From: Rubellimicrobium mesophilum DSM 19309 | Lineage (GTDB): Bacteria; Pseudomonadota; Alphaproteobacteria; Rhodobacterales; Rhodobacteraceae | Assembly (NCBI RefSeq): GCF_000600335.2 | Contig: NZ_KK088521.1 | Location: 62,001 to 126,000, forward strand | Reading direction: 5' to 3' | DNA: 64,000 nt | Part shown: positions 1-12,924 of the stretch, piece after piece | Layout of the letters: every line of letters begins with the position of its first letter | Position numbering within the stretch: position 1 is the first letter of the stretch | Program-made: the position numbers and the translations under genes | Notes under the pieces: model-generated | The model's database searches: none | Told to the model about the DNA's origin: nothing | Seen by the model: the letters and a program-made list of their open reading frames with translations, nothing else

Positions 1-352
1 GCGGGGAGGCGGCGAGCCATGACCAGAACATCGCGAGCCGGGCGCCGAAGGGGGTCCCCTGCCCGCCCAAGGCGCGCGAGACGGCATGGGTCAGCCACGC
101 GAGGCCATAGAAGACCAGTGGCCATATCGTCAGCCAGCCGAGCAGGGCGTAGGCCACGAGGCGCGCGAAGTCGTCGCCGGTGAGTTGGGCCTCGCGCATC
201 AGGCGAGGCCACTGGGCCACGAAGATCAGGGTGCAACCGATCATCAGGAAGGCCAGCGCGCGCGGCTCGTTCGGACCCTGCGCCAGATGCTCCCGCACGA
301 CGGCCCGGGGACCGTGGCGGAAGCTGCGTCCGATGTCGGCGACGACCCCCAT
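1..352 (-). CDS. YIP1-type membrane protein, 3' end cut off by window edge
   Basis: The reading frame starts at ATG 352-350, overlapping the sufD stop (TGATG), and runs off the window at base 1, so only about 117 residues are seen. Two hydrophobic segments are visible: one around ALAFLMIGCTLIFVAQW (about residue 35) and one around LVAYALLGWLTIWPLVFYGL (about residue 70). A YIP1-domain membrane protein after sufD is a common arrangement in Rhodobacterales, and the sequence fits that family. The one-base overlap implies translational coupling with sufD. Its role is unknown. The family assignment rests on context and hydrophobicity rather than on a catalytic motif. Confidence 0.7.
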   Translation of the reverse strand, partial: MGVVADIGRSFRHGPRAVVREHLAQGPNEPRALAFLMIGCTLIFVAQWPRLMREAQLTGDDFARLVAYALLGWLTIWPLVFYGLAWLTHAVSRALGGQGTPFGARLAMFWSWLAASP

Positions 353-1640
353 CAGCGACGCCGCGAGAGCCAGCCTTCGAGGCGGCGCGACAGGTCCTGG
401 GCAAGGCGTTCGTCGGCGATCTCCTGCAGGGCCTCCTGGAGGAAGGCGAGCGTGAGGAGGTCCTTGGCGTCCCTCTCGGGCACCCCGCGCGAGCGGAGGT
501 AGAACATCGCCGTCTCGTCCAGCGCCCCGGCGGTGGAGCCGTGCGAGCACTTCACGTCGTCGGCGTAGATCTCGAGCTCGGGCTTCGCGAGGAACTGCGA
601 GCGCTCGTCGAGGAGGAGCGCCTGGGAGAGCTGGTAGCCATCCGTCTTCTGCGCGCCGGGCTTCACGAGGATCTTGCCCTGGAAGACGCCGGTCGCGCCG
701 TTGCGGAGGACCTTCTTGAAGACCTGGCGGCTCTCGCAGGATTCGGCGCCGTGAGTGACGAAGACCGTGTCGTCGTGGTGGAAGTCGCCGTCGCCGACCG
801 CCGCGCCCGCGACGTGCGCGATGGCATCGTCGCCGGTGAGGTTCAGGACCACCTCGTTCCGCGTCAGCACGCCATTGAACGTCAGCGTGAACGAGCGGAA
901 GTCGGACCGCTCGCCCAGCCGGGCGAAGATATGGGTCGCGGCGCGGCGCTCCCGGTCGCGGCCCTGGGTGCGGACGTGGTGGAAGGTGGCGCCGTCGGCG
1001 ACCTCGACCTCCGTGACCTTGTTGAAGCGGGCAGCGGCGGGGCCGCTTTCGAGAAGCGTCAGGCGGGCGCCGGGCTCGAGCTTCACGACGTGATGGAGGA
1101 TCGCATCGGAGGTCGTCGAGTCGTGGCGATAGACGATATGGACGGGACGCTCGACCACGCCGGTGACGCGGATCAGGACGCCGTCCCCCGCGAAGGCGGT
1201 GTTCAGCGCGGCAAGCGGCCGGGCGACCGGCTTCTGGCCCTCTGCCTCCAGGGTGCCGTAGAGGCCCTGCGCCCAGTGGAGGTCACGGGTCGCGGCGTCG
1301 GAGAGGCGCTCGATCTCCAAGCCCTCGACGGCGTCGGCATCCGAGGCCTGCGGGTCGAAGCGGCCGTCGACGAAGACGAGGCGGAGCGCGCCGACCTCGG
1401 CGAAGGCGGGGCCTTCGTCGTCGTTCATCGGGGCGGCCGGCGTGGGATCCGGGGCGGTCAGCGTGGTCGGGTCGGTGAAGCGCCAGTACTCGTCGCGGCG
1501 CTGGGGCAGGCCCAAGGCCTCGACGCGGGCGAGCGCGCCGCCACGGGCCGCGCGCAGCCAGGCTCCGCCCTGAGGGAGCGTCAGGCCGGCGAGGCGCGAA
1601 GCCGTCGTCTCGGCCCGGAGGTTGGGACGGGCGAGGCGGC

Positions 1641-1644
<4 letters not shown>
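352..1644 (-). CDS. sufD: Fe-S cluster scaffold complex subunit SufD
   Basis: SufD is the SufB paralogue that joins SufB and SufC in the SufBC2D scaffold, where Fe-S clusters are built before transfer to apoproteins in the cytoplasm. The 430-residue protein shows the SufB/SufD beta-helix core, with stretches such as GATFHHVRTQGRDRER and the C-terminal CSHGSTAGALDETAMFYLRSRG block typical of SufD. The ATG at 1644 overlaps the sufC stop by four bases (ATGA), which fixes the start better than any upstream codon in the longer open frame. Length is normal and no disruption is seen. It sits eighth-last in the iscR-led operon order and is followed directly by the YIP1-type gene. Confidence 0.95.
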
Positions 1645-2396
<752 letters not shown>

Positions 2397-2512
2397 CCGT
2401 GTCTCCAATGTCTTCGGCCTCTCGGGCCGGTCGTGTTCCTAGATTCGCACCAAAAGGTTAACGATCCCCTCGGCCAACGCGCGGTCGTCCTAAGGAAACG
2501 TTAACGCCACCC

Positions 2513-2931
2513 CTAGCCCAGCCGCACCGCCGTGCCGGTGGCGACGACGATCAGCCGGTCGCCCAGCACCTGATGGTCCAGCCGCAGGCCGAGCACCGCG
2601 TCGGCCCCCTGCCTCCGGCCTGGGCCTTGAGGGCCTGCAGGGCCTCCTCCCGGGCTTCGGCGAGGTTGTCCTCGCCGGTGGACGACCCCCGACGGAAGAG
2701 GCGGCGGAAGCCCTTGGGCGCTCTCCGCAGGAGGCCGGCCTCCATGAGCGATTGGCCCGCGACAAAGCCGAGATAGGCCGCGACCGGGCGGCCTTCGATG
2801 ACCGGGGTCGTGGTGACGATCACGTCCCGCAGGGCCGGCTCCTCGCGACGCAGGGCGGGCTCGCCCTGACGCTGGACGGGGTCGACGGCACGGAGCACGG
2901 GCTCTCGGCGCGGGGTGGGCTGGCGGAACAT
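2513..2931 (-). pseudogene. YbjQ/DUF74-family protein, interrupted by a one-base frameshift
   Basis: Two overlapping minus-strand frames together make one YbjQ (heavy-metal-binding-like) protein. The first gives DVIVTTTPVIEGRPVAAYLG and continues to LQALKAQAGGRG. The second resumes with GADAVLGLRLDHQVLGD and ends ATGTAVRLG. The join falls at a run of five C at 2605-2609 (G on the coding strand), and one extra base there would restore a continuous frame. An N-terminal extension of about 36 residues precedes the usual IVTTT start; ATG 2931 has GGAG upstream, but a GTG at 2823 is an alternative. YbjQ-like genes between sufB and sufC are common in this group. The break is a sequencing error or a true lesion, and the sequence alone does not decide. 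YbjQ function is not established. Confidence 0.75.
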
Positions 2932-3046
2932 CAGATCGAACTCCGTTCAGTTGCGGGCCGCACCAAGGCCTTCGCCTCGCCCGCGTCAATCCCAGGGCCG
3001 CGCGGCATGGGCCGGCTGGCCCCGCCCTTCCGGGTCCCGTCCGGTC

Positions 3047-3258
3047 TCATCCCCGCCTCCGCGTGACCCGGCCGGCGATGGCGAAGCCGGCGAGGAGCTG
3101 GAACAGTCCCGCGAGGAACACCAGCGTCGCGCCGTCCACCCCCAGGACCAGCGACAGCACGACGATCACCACCCCCGTCAGGGGAAGCGCGATGGCTATG
3201 CCCGTCAAGAGATCGCGGAACGGCGCCCGCCAGCCCAGGGAGATGTCGTCGAGCAGGC

Positions 3259-3262
<4 letters not shown>
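3047..3262 (-). CDS. Small membrane protein of the suf operon, function unknown
   Basis: This 71-residue protein is predicted to span the membrane twice ([20 protein letters not shown], then [20 protein letters not shown]) and has a basic tail VTRRRG. The start is a GTG at 3262 that overlaps the sufB stop as GTGA, so it is almost certainly translated with sufB. Small hypothetical genes in this position recur in Rhodobacterales suf operons. No motif suggests a reaction. Placement in the operon is well supported, while a role in Fe-S assembly is only inferred. Confidence 0.75.
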
Positions 3263-4827
<1,565 letters not shown>

Positions 4828-4853
4828 GGTAAACCCTTCCATCGTGTCCCGGG

Positions 4854-5897
4854 TCATGCCGCCCGGCTTCTCTGCTTGCGCCTTGCGGCGATGAAGGCGT
4901 CCGCGAAGCGGAGCACCTCGTCCTCGGTCGTCTGGAGGCCGAGCGACACGCGAAGCGCGCAGGCGGCCGTCCCCTCGTCATGGCCCATCGCACGGAGCGT
5001 CCGGCTGGCCCGGACCTTGCCCGACGAGCAGGCCGATCCCGACGACAGGGCGAACCCGGCGAGGTCCATCGCCATCACCTGCGTCTCGCCCTTCCAGCCC
5101 GGAGTCAGGATCAGGCTCGTGTTGGGGAGGCGCCGGATTTGGCGCCCGACTGATATGGTGTCAGGGTCGTCGGCCTCAAGAGCCGATTCTAGAATGTTTC
5201 TAAGCTGCGCCACTTGGTCCCAAAGGCCGTTCGCGAGGTCCCGCAGGGCGGCTTGCGCCGCGGCGGCCATCCCGGCGATGGCGGCCACGTTCTCGGTCCC
5301 GGCGCGGCGGCCCATCTCCTGCCCGCCGCCCTTGGCGCGGGAATCGAGGTGGTGGCCGCGCGGGACGATCAGGGCGCCGATGCCCTTGGGGCCGCCGAAC
5401 TTGTGGGCGGAGAGGACGGCCATCTTCACGCCGGTCCAGTCATGGGCGTAGGGAACGCGCCCGACGCCCTGGGTGATGTCGCTGACGGCGAGGCCCTCGG
5501 GCAGGTCCTGGAGAATCCCGGTCTCGGAGTTGGCGAGCTGGAGGGTGGAGGTGGTCGGGTCCGACACCATCACCCGGCCGTCCGCGTCCACGGGGAGGCT
5601 CGCGTCGGTCCAGGCAAGGACGGCGTCGTGCTCCACGGGCGCGGAGTGAAGGTCGCGTCCGGCGAGGGCCAGAGCTGCCGCCTCGGTGGCGCCGGAGGTG
5701 AAGATGAGGTCGGACTGGGCGGCGCCCAAAGCCTCAAGGATCGTCTCGCGGGAACGCTCGACCAAGGCGCGCGCCTTGCGGCCTTCGGCATGGACGGAGG
5801 ACGGGTTGCCCAGGATGTCCATGGCCGCGAGCATCGCCTCGCGCGCCTCGAGGCGCAGCGGCGTCGTCGCGTTGTGGTCGAGGTAGGCGCGGCTCAA
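4854..5897 (-). CDS. Cysteine desulfurase, IscS/NifS type
   Basis: This is a PLP enzyme that takes sulfur from cysteine as a persulfide and hands it to the Suf scaffold. The 347-residue protein shows His90 in the PVEHDA motif, Asp140 and Gln143 (VSDITQ) contacting PLP, the Schiff-base Lys166 in SAHKFGG, and the persulfide Cys290 in [11 protein letters not shown]. The C-terminal SGSACSSG loop is of class I (IscS/NifS) type, not SufS type. The start is a TTG at 5897 overlapping the iscR stop (TTGA); no ATG lies near the conserved YLDHNATTP beginning. At 347 residues it is somewhat short for IscS but complete at both ends. It is the second gene of the iscR-suf operon. Confidence 0.92.
   Translation of the reverse strand: MSRAYLDHNATTPLRLEAREAMLAAMDILGNPSSVHAEGRKARALVERSRETILEALGAAQSDLIFTSGATEAAALALAGRDLHSAPVEHDAVLAWTDASLPVDADGRVMVSDPTTSTLQLANSETGILQDLPEGLAVSDITQGVGRVPYAHDWTGVKMAVLSAHKFGGPKGIGALIVPRGHHLDSRAKGGGQEMGRRAGTENVAAIAGMAAAAQAALRDLANGLWDQVAQLRNILESALEADDPDTISVGRQIRRLPNTSLILTPGWKGETQVMAMDLAGFALSSGSACSSGKVRASRTLRAMGHDEGTAACALRVSLGLQTTEDEVLRFADAFIAARRKQRSRAA
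5189..5203. promoter_or_regulatory. Second Iron-Rhodo-box-like palindrome, inside the desulfurase gene
   Basis: The sequence CTAGAATGTTTCTAA matches the upstream palindrome at 6440-6454 except at the outermost base and one spacer base. The inner arms TAGAA and TTCTA pair perfectly around a three-base spacer. It lies in coding sequence about 700 bases into the desulfurase gene. It could be a downstream IscR operator, or a chance match favoured by two Leu/Glu-type codons. Confidence 0.4.
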
Positions 5898-6352
5898 TCG
5901 TCCACGAGCTCCAGGAGGTGCGGGACGGCGGGACAGGGGGCGAGCTGGTTCTTCACCACGTCCGAGAGGCGGGTCTGGTGAAGGAAGACATAGACATGGG
6001 CCGAGAGCCCCTCCCAGAGGCGGTTCGTCAGCGACTGCGCCTTGGTGCCCGAGGCGGCGCCCTGCGCGGCGGCGCCCTTGTGCAGCGCGCTCACCGTCTC
6101 GTCCACGGCACCGAGGATGTCGGCCACCCGGATCTCGGAAGCGGGACGGCCGAGACGGTAACCTCCGCCGGGCCCGCGCACCGAATCGACAAGGCCGACG
6201 CGGCGGAGCTTGACGAAGAGCTGCTCGAGATAGGGCAAGGAGATGTCCTGCCTCTTGGCGATCTCGCTGAGGTTCACCAGCGTGCCCTCGGGCTGCATCG
6301 CGATGTCCGCGAGCGCCACCATCGCATAGCGCCCCTTGGTGGAGAGCTTCAT
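5894..6352 (-). CDS. iscR: Rrf2-family regulator IscR, single-cysteine Rhodobacterales type
   Basis: IscR represses the suf operon and, in this group, iron-uptake genes, in response to Fe-S or iron status. The 152-residue protein has the N-terminal winged helix with the Rrf2 start MKLSTKGRYA and the wing VRGPGGGYRLGRP. E. coli IscR binds its cluster through three cysteines near residues 92-104. Here that stretch (ALHKGAAAQGAASG) has none, and Cys140 is the only cysteine in the protein. Rhodobacter sphaeroides IscR is likewise reported to have a single cysteine, so this is a lineage trait rather than damage. ATG 6352 begins the conserved MKLSTKG; six upstream residues in the same frame look non-native. 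It is the first gene of the operon and is probably autoregulated through the palindrome at 6440-6454. Confidence 0.92.
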   Translation of the reverse strand: MKLSTKGRYAMVALADIAMQPEGTLVNLSEIAKRQDISLPYLEQLFVKLRRVGLVDSVRGPGGGYRLGRPASEIRVADILGAVDETVSALHKGAAAQGAASGTKAQSLTNRLWEGLSAHVYVFLHQTRLSDVVKNQLAPCPAVPHLLELVDD

Positions 6353-6439
6353 GCCCCGCCCCTGATCCAATGACGTTGACGCTGGGCTTTGGCATGGTTA
6401 GCTGCTGCCCATCCTCCGGCCCGCGTGTGGCGAGCCGGT

Positions 6440-6454
6440 TTAGAATGGTTCTAA
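6440..6454. promoter_or_regulatory. Perfect palindrome, candidate IscR operator (Iron-Rhodo-box type)
   Basis: TTAGAATGGTTCTAA is a perfect inverted repeat with six-base arms and a three-base spacer. It sits in the divergent region between iscR (start 6352) and the alpha/beta hydrolase (start 6507), about 88 bases upstream of iscR. It is AT-rich in a GC-rich background. Its position and form fit the Iron-Rhodo-box, the predicted IscR operator of Rhodobacterales. The exact family consensus is quoted from memory. Confidence 0.7.
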
Positions 6455-6506
6455 GGTATCCGAGAGTTTTCGTCAAGATTGCTCCCGGACCTCTAAGGGG
6501 ACGTGT

Positions 6507-7160
6507 ATGCCCGAAGTCATCTTCCCCGGCCCCGAGGGCCGGCTCGAAGGCCGTTACCACCCGCAGAAGGACCGCGACGCCCCCATCGCCATCGTGCTCC
6601 ACCCCCATCCGCAGTTCGGGGGGACGATGAACAACCGCGTCGTGTACAACCTTCACTACGCCTTCCACTCGCTTGGATTCACGGTGCTCCGCTTCAACTT
6701 CCGGGGCGTCGGGCGCAGCCAGGGCGAATACGACCAGGGGATCGGGGAGCTGTCGGACGCGGCGGCGGCGCTCGACTACCTGCAGGCGATGAACACCAAC
6801 GCCAAGCATTGCTGGGTCGCCGGGTTCAGCTTCGGCGCCTGGATCGGGATGCAGCTCCTGATGCGGCGGCCGGAGATCACCGGGTTCGTCTCGGTCTCGC
6901 CGCCCGCCAACATGTACGACTTCTCGTTCCTGGCGCCCTGCCCGTCGTCGGGCCTCGTCATCAACGGCTCGGCCGACCGGGTGGCGCCGCCGCCGGACAC
7001 GTTGACGCTGGTCAACAAGCTCCATGAGCAAAAGGGCATCACCATCACCCACGAGGTGATCGAAGGAGCGGGCCACTTCTTTGAGGACCCCCACATGGAC
7101 GTTATGATCGACCATGTGAAATCCTACGTCCGCCGCCGCCTGACGGAGACCACCCGCTGA
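6507..7160 (+). CDS. Alpha/beta hydrolase (COG2945-like)
   Basis: This cytoplasmic hydrolase of 217 residues has no signal peptide. The nucleophile elbow is GFSFG with Ser108; the acid is probably the Asp of NGSADRVAPP and the base His in EGAGHFFED. The HPHPQFGGTMNNRVV block near residue 35 is the oxyanion-side signature of this small-hydrolase group. A ribosome site AAGGGG precedes the ATG. It is transcribed divergently from iscR, sharing the intergenic region with the candidate IscR operator, so iron-linked expression is possible but unproven. The next gene begins one base after its stop. The substrate is unknown. Confidence 0.85.
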   Translation: MPEVIFPGPEGRLEGRYHPQKDRDAPIAIVLHPHPQFGGTMNNRVVYNLHYAFHSLGFTVLRFNFRGVGRSQGEYDQGIGELSDAAAALDYLQAMNTNAKHCWVAGFSFGAWIGMQLLMRRPEITGFVSVSPPANMYDFSFLAPCPSSGLVINGSADRVAPPPDTLTLVNKLHEQKGITITHEVIEGAGHFFEDPHMDVMIDHVKSYVRRRLTETTR

Positions 7161-7161
7161 G

Positions 7162-8388
7162 ATGCCCTCGCTCCTCGAGGAGATCGCCGACTCCCTGGCC
7201 CGCGACGTCATCAGGGCGTCCCAGGAGCTGCGGAACGACGACCTCGTGAACGAGATCTCCAAGGTCATCGGGGCGTCCTCTCCCACCACGCAGGAGGCGT
7301 TCCTGACGGCCGTCCGGGTGAGGACGGCGGAAGCGCGCGCCCGCAAGGCACTGGCGGAGAAGCTGGGCAAGAGCAGTTGGGACGAGGTGGTGGCAGCCAT
7401 GCCGCCGCCGGCCCGCTCGGAGGCGGAGCCGGTCGCAACGCTCGTCGCTCCCGTCCCGCAGGGGGTGCCGCCGACGCTGTCCATCGCGCCGGAAGCCAGG
7501 CCCGGTCCGGCCGCCGCTCCCCATCCCGCCCTCGCGGCCGAGGCTCGGCCCCGCCCGGTCGCGCCCCGAGCGGCGCCCTCCGCCGCATCTCCGTCCTTCG
7601 GGGTGGGCGGGCCGGTTGAGCCGGAGTTGGTGGAGCCGCCGCCCGCGAGCGTTCCGCAGGGCCCGGTGGTGCCGCGGACGCCCGTGCGGCGGGTCCTGCC
7701 GCGATCCCCGGTCGGACGGCCCGAGGTGGCGTCCGCCCCGAGCGCGCCGATGGAGGTGAGTCCAAGCTCGTCGGTGCCGCCGCCCACGCCTGCGCCCAGG
7801 GTGGCTCCGGCGACATCCTCGGTCGGCCACCCGGACAGCGCAGGGGGGAGCGTCACGGCCCCAGTTGTGCCCCCGCCTTTGGCGGAGATGCCCAAACCGC
7901 TGGTCGCGAAGGCATCCGAGTGGAGGCCGGACGAGGAGCAGTTGCTTCCTTCCGGTCAACTGAAGCCGGTCGAGTTCCCGCCCGCCATCGAAGCTCGGCC
8001 GGTCGTTGCCGCTCCGGAGCCGCCGAGGGACGCCATCGACACCGCGCCGACGCCGGATACGTCCGCCGACTCAGTCGTGGTCCCCATCGCGGATGGGTCC
8101 GAGCAGACTGCGGGGTCGGAGGGATCGGCGTCGGCCCCTGTCGCCGAAGCACCGACGGTGGCGCCTGTGGACGCGAACGGGCCCGAGCGGTCGGAACCCA
8201 GCTCTGAGGACCCTCGCCCGGCCGAGCCTGCGCCGGTGCCGCCCGTCCAGCACCCGCCGGGATCGCTGGCCGAGGCTCTTGCCCGGGCGGCGGCGATGCC
8301 CAAGCCCAAGGTCGCGCCGGCCGAGCCGAAGAAGCCTGTGGTGAACCCCTACGCCGACATCGAGATGCCCGATGGCGACTGGGGCTGA
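7162..8388 (+). CDS. Pro/Ala-rich, mostly disordered protein of unknown function
   Basis: This is a 408-residue protein with a helical N-terminal domain of about 75 residues (MPSLLEEIADSLARDVIRAS... to SSWDEVVAAM). About 300 residues follow, dominated by Pro, Ala, Val, Glu and Ser with no predicted fold, and the protein closes with a conserved-looking tail [20 protein letters not shown]. There is no signal peptide or membrane segment. It begins one base after the hydrolase stop and overlaps the HD-domain gene by 17 bases, so the three genes are likely one operon. Codon usage matches the surroundings and the frame is open throughout, arguing for a real gene. I do not recognise the family; the N-terminal domain could be a protein-docking module. 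Confidence 0.7.
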   Translation: MPSLLEEIADSLARDVIRASQELRNDDLVNEISKVIGASSPTTQEAFLTAVRVRTAEARARKALAEKLGKSSWDEVVAAMPPPARSEAEPVATLVAPVPQGVPPTLSIAPEARPGPAAAPHPALAAEARPRPVAPRAAPSAASPSFGVGGPVEPELVEPPPASVPQGPVVPRTPVRRVLPRSPVGRPEVASAPSAPMEVSPSSSVPPPTPAPRVAPATSSVGHPDSAGGSVTAPVVPPPLAEMPKPLVAKASEWRPDEEQLLPSGQLKPVEFPPAIEARPVVAAPEPPRDAIDTAPTPDTSADSVVVPIADGSEQTAGSEGSASAPVAEAPTVAPVDANGPERSEPSSEDPRPAEPAPVPPVQHPPGSLAEALARAAAMPKPKVAPAEPKKPVVNPYADIEMPDGDWG

Positions 8389-8971
8389 GGCGCGCCTAGC
8401 GGCGCAGATGGCCTTCCTGGACGAGGCCGACCGGCTGAAGTCGGTCCTGCGGGCGACGACGCTCTGCGACGGGTCGCGGCCCGAGAACTCCGGGGAGCAT
8501 AGCTGGCATCTGGCGCTCTATGCGATGGTGCTGGCGGACCAGGCCGGGCCGGGGGTGAGCATCGACCGGGTGGTGAGGATGCTGATCCTGCACGACCTCG
8601 TGGAGATCGACGTGGGTGACGTGCCCATCCATTCGGCGAACGGGCAGGCGCATGGCTCGGCCGAGGTGGTGGCCAAGGAGCGCGCCGCGGCGGACCGCAT
8701 CTTCGGGCTACTGCCGGGCGACCTCGGGGCCGAGTTCCGGGCGCTCTGGGAGGAGTTCGAGGCGGCCGAGACTCCGGACGCGGTCTTCGCCAAGAGCCTC
8801 GACCGCGTGCAGCCGGTGATGCAGAACCTCGCCTGCGGCGGGGGGACGTGGCGGACCTACGGCGTGACGGCGGAGCAGTTGGAGAGCCGGGTGGGGGTCA
8901 AGGTGGCCCGGGGGACGCCGGGGTTGTGGGACTGGGTACGGGAACGGACGCGGAGCTACTTCGGCTCCTGA
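8372..8971 (+). CDS. HD-domain hydrolase, probable 5'-nucleotidase (HDDC2/YfbR-like)
   Basis: This metal-dependent phosphohydrolase of 199 residues carries the HD motif: His in [12 protein letters not shown] (about residue 40), HD in [14 protein letters not shown] (about residue 74) and a later Asp in AKSLDRVQP (about 139). The SGEHSW...LHDLVEID pattern is that of HDDC2/YfbR deoxynucleoside 5'-monophosphatases, which act in nucleotide pool control. The ATG lies inside the last codons of the preceding gene, giving a 17-base overlap and suggesting coupled translation. Family assignment is firm, but the exact substrate is inferred. Confidence 0.85.
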   Translation: MATGAEARLAAQMAFLDEADRLKSVLRATTLCDGSRPENSGEHSWHLALYAMVLADQAGPGVSIDRVVRMLILHDLVEIDVGDVPIHSANGQAHGSAEVVAKERAAADRIFGLLPGDLGAEFRALWEEFEAAETPDAVFAKSLDRVQPVMQNLACGGGTWRTYGVTAEQLESRVGVKVARGTPGLWDWVRERTRSYFGS

Positions 8972-9069
8972 GAGCCTCGGCTCCGCATACCACGGCATAC
9001 CGCCCTTCCCCCCTCCTCGCGGATGCGCTACAGGGGCGCCCGAGCCCACCCCTGCCCGAAGGCGCGCCC

Positions 9070-10284
9070 ATGACCAAGATCAAAGTCGAGAACCCCGTCG
9101 TCGAGCTCGACGGCGACGAGATGACCCGGATCATCTGGGACTTCATCAAGAAGAAGCTGATCCTCCCCTATCTCGACGTGGACCTGAAGTACTACGACCT
9201 CGGCATCGAGGAGCGGGACCGGACCGAGGACAAGGTCACCGTGGACGCGGCCAACGCCATCAAGGAGTACGGCGTGGGCGTGAAGTGCGCGACCATCACC
9301 CCGGACGAGGCGCGGGTGGAGGAGTTCGGGCTCAAGCAGATGTGGAAGTCCCCCAACGGGACGATCCGCAACATCCTGGGCGGCGTGATCTTCCGCGAGC
9401 CGATCATCTGCAAGAACGTCCCCCGCCTCGTGCCGCACTGGACGCAGCCGATCATCGTCGGCCGTCATGCCTTCGGCGACCAGTACCGGGCGACGGACTT
9501 CAAGTTCCCCGGCAAGGGCAAGCTCACCATGAAGTTCGTGGGCGAGGACGGCGCGGTGATCGAGCGGGACGTGTTCGACGCCCCGGCGGCCGGCGTGGCC
9601 ATGGGGATGTACAACCTCGACCAGTCCATCCTCGACTTCGCGCAGGCCTCGTTCAACTACGGGCTCGCGCGGAACATGTCCGTGTATCTCTCGACCAAGA
9701 ACACGATCCTCAAGGCCTATGACGGGCGCTTCAAGGACCTGTTCCAGCAGGTCTTCGATGCGGAGTTCGCGAGCGAGTTCAAGAAGCGGGGCCTGAGCTA
9801 CGAGCACCGGCTGATCGACGACATGGTGGCCTCGGCGCTGAAATGGTCGGGCGGCTATGTCTGGGCCTGCAAGAACTACGACGGCGACGTGCAGTCGGAC
9901 ATCGTCGCGCAGGGCTTCGGGTCGCTGGGCCTGATGACCTCGGTGCTGATGACGCCCGACGGCAAGACCGTGGAGGCCGAGGCGGCGCACGGCACCGTCA
10001 CGCGGCACTACCGGCAGCACCAGAAGGGCGAGCAGACCTCGACCAACTCCATCGCGTCGATCTACGCCTGGACCGGGGGGCTGAAGCACCGCGCCAAGCT
10101 CGACAACAATTCCGAACTGATGCGCTTCGCCGAGACGCTGGAGCGGGTCACCGTCGCCACGGTCGAGGACGGCTGGATGACCAAGGACCTCGCGCTGCTC
10201 GTGGGGCCGGACCAGAAGTGGCTGACCACGATGGGCTACCTCGAGAAGGTCGATGAATACCTCAACAAGGCTCTTGCCGGCTGA
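9070..10284 (+). CDS. icd: NADP-dependent isocitrate dehydrogenase
   Basis: The enzyme converts isocitrate to 2-oxoglutarate and CO2 with NADP in the citric acid cycle. The 404-residue chain is of the eukaryotic-like homodimer type used by alphaproteobacteria: [14 protein letters not shown] at the start, [13 protein letters not shown] (substrate phosphate loop), [31 protein letters not shown] (catalytic Lys region), and [10 protein letters not shown] near the C terminus. ATG 9070 begins the conserved [18 protein letters not shown]. The long upstream extension of the open frame is not family-like. The downstream membrane-protein gene overlaps its last 32 bases. Confidence 0.97.
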   Translation: MTKIKVENPVVELDGDEMTRIIWDFIKKKLILPYLDVDLKYYDLGIEERDRTEDKVTVDAANAIKEYGVGVKCATITPDEARVEEFGLKQMWKSPNGTIRNILGGVIFREPIICKNVPRLVPHWTQPIIVGRHAFGDQYRATDFKFPGKGKLTMKFVGEDGAVIERDVFDAPAAGVAMGMYNLDQSILDFAQASFNYGLARNMSVYLSTKNTILKAYDGRFKDLFQQVFDAEFASEFKKRGLSYEHRLIDDMVASALKWSGGYVWACKNYDGDVQSDIVAQGFGSLGLMTSVLMTPDGKTVEAEAAHGTVTRHYRQHQKGEQTSTNSIASIYAWTGGLKHRAKLDNNSELMRFAETLERVTVATVEDGWMTKDLALLVGPDQKWLTTMGYLEKVDEYLNKALAG

Positions 10285-10915
10285 GGCCGAGGGGGGCGCG
10301 GGCCGAACGCTCGCGCCCTCGAAGGCAGCGCACACGGCGTTCGACGACGCGCAGGGGATCGCCTTCGGGGCCGTCATGGCGGCGTTCGGGGTCGCGATCC
10401 TCACGCATCTGGGGCTCATCACCGGGCAGACGGCAGGGCTCTCGGTGCTGCTGTCCTATGCGACGGGGCTGCCCTTCGGGGCGGTGTTCTTCGCGGTGAA
10501 CCTGCCCTTCTACTGGCTGGGCTGGCGGCGCATGGGGGCGGCCTTCACGGTCAAGACCTTTGCATCGGTCGCCCTGCTTTCGGGTCTGTCGCTGCTCATG
10601 CCTGGGTGGCTCAGCTTCGCGCATCTCGACCCGCTCTTTGGGGCGATCCTGTTCGGCTTCTGCTCGGGCGCGGGGCTCCTGGCGCTGTTCCGGCATGGGG
10701 CCTCGCTCGGCGGCGTCGGGATCGTCGCGCTGATGATCCAGGACCGGACGGGGTTCCGCGCGGGCTGGACGCAACTCGGCTTCGATCTGGTGCTCTTCGC
10801 GGTGGCGCTGCTGCGGCTCGACCTTCAGACGGTGGTGCTGAGCGCGCTCGGGGCGGTGATCCTGAACCTTGTGATCGCGATCAACCACCGGCGGGACCGC
10901 TACATCGCCTACTGA
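10253..10915 (+). CDS. YitT/YczE-type integral membrane protein
   Basis: This 220-residue protein has five or six hydrophobic segments ([103 protein letters not shown]). The layout and the [11 protein letters not shown] motif match the YitT/DUF161 group, whose function is unknown. Its ATG falls 32 bases inside icd in another frame, which is unusual but leaves a normal-length product; no better internal start precedes the first membrane segment. A strong terminator follows about 70 bases downstream. Confidence 0.7.
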   Translation: MNTSTRLLPAEAEGGAGRTLAPSKAAHTAFDDAQGIAFGAVMAAFGVAILTHLGLITGQTAGLSVLLSYATGLPFGAVFFAVNLPFYWLGWRRMGAAFTVKTFASVALLSGLSLLMPGWLSFAHLDPLFGAILFGFCSGAGLLALFRHGASLGGVGIVALMIQDRTGFRAGWTQLGFDLVLFAVALLRLDLQTVVLSALGAVILNLVIAINHRRDRYIAY

Positions 10916-10985
10916 CCCTGCGGCAAAGCGCGCCGACGAATCCTCTTCCGCGCGGGCTCCAAGACCCCTATATGCCTGTCCGAAC

Positions 10986-11017
10986 GGGGGCGCGACGATC
11001 GCGCCCCCTGGCTTTTT
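10986..11017 (+). terminator. Rho-independent terminator after the YitT-type gene
   Basis: A perfect ten-base-pair stem (10986-10995 with 10999-11008) closes a three-base CGA loop. It is followed by a short spacer and five T at 11013-11017. It separates icd and the membrane-protein gene from typA. Confidence 0.85.
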
Positions 11018-11065
11018 CTGCACCTGCATCGTAACGCATCGCCGCCTTCGCCCGAGAGAGATTCC

Positions 11066-12883
<1,818 letters not shown>

Positions 12884-12887
12884 GGCA

Positions 12888-12920
12888 CAGGGGGCGGTTC
12901 CGAAGGGGCCGCCCCTGTTT
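12888..12920 (+). terminator. Hairpin terminator after typA, convergent with the endonuclease gene
   Basis: A GC stem (GGGGCGG at 12891-12897 with CCGCCCC at 12909-12915, extendable by CA/TG with a bulge) closes an eleven-base loop and is followed by TGTTT. It fills the 41-base gap between the convergent genes and may serve both. Confidence 0.7.
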
Positions 12921-12924
12921 GCAT

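Noticed and set aside
4854-7895. A 1013-residue minus-strand open frame
   Set aside because: Only the last 347 residues are a desulfurase; the upstream part is antisense to the hydrolase and Pro-rich genes and overlaps the real iscR.
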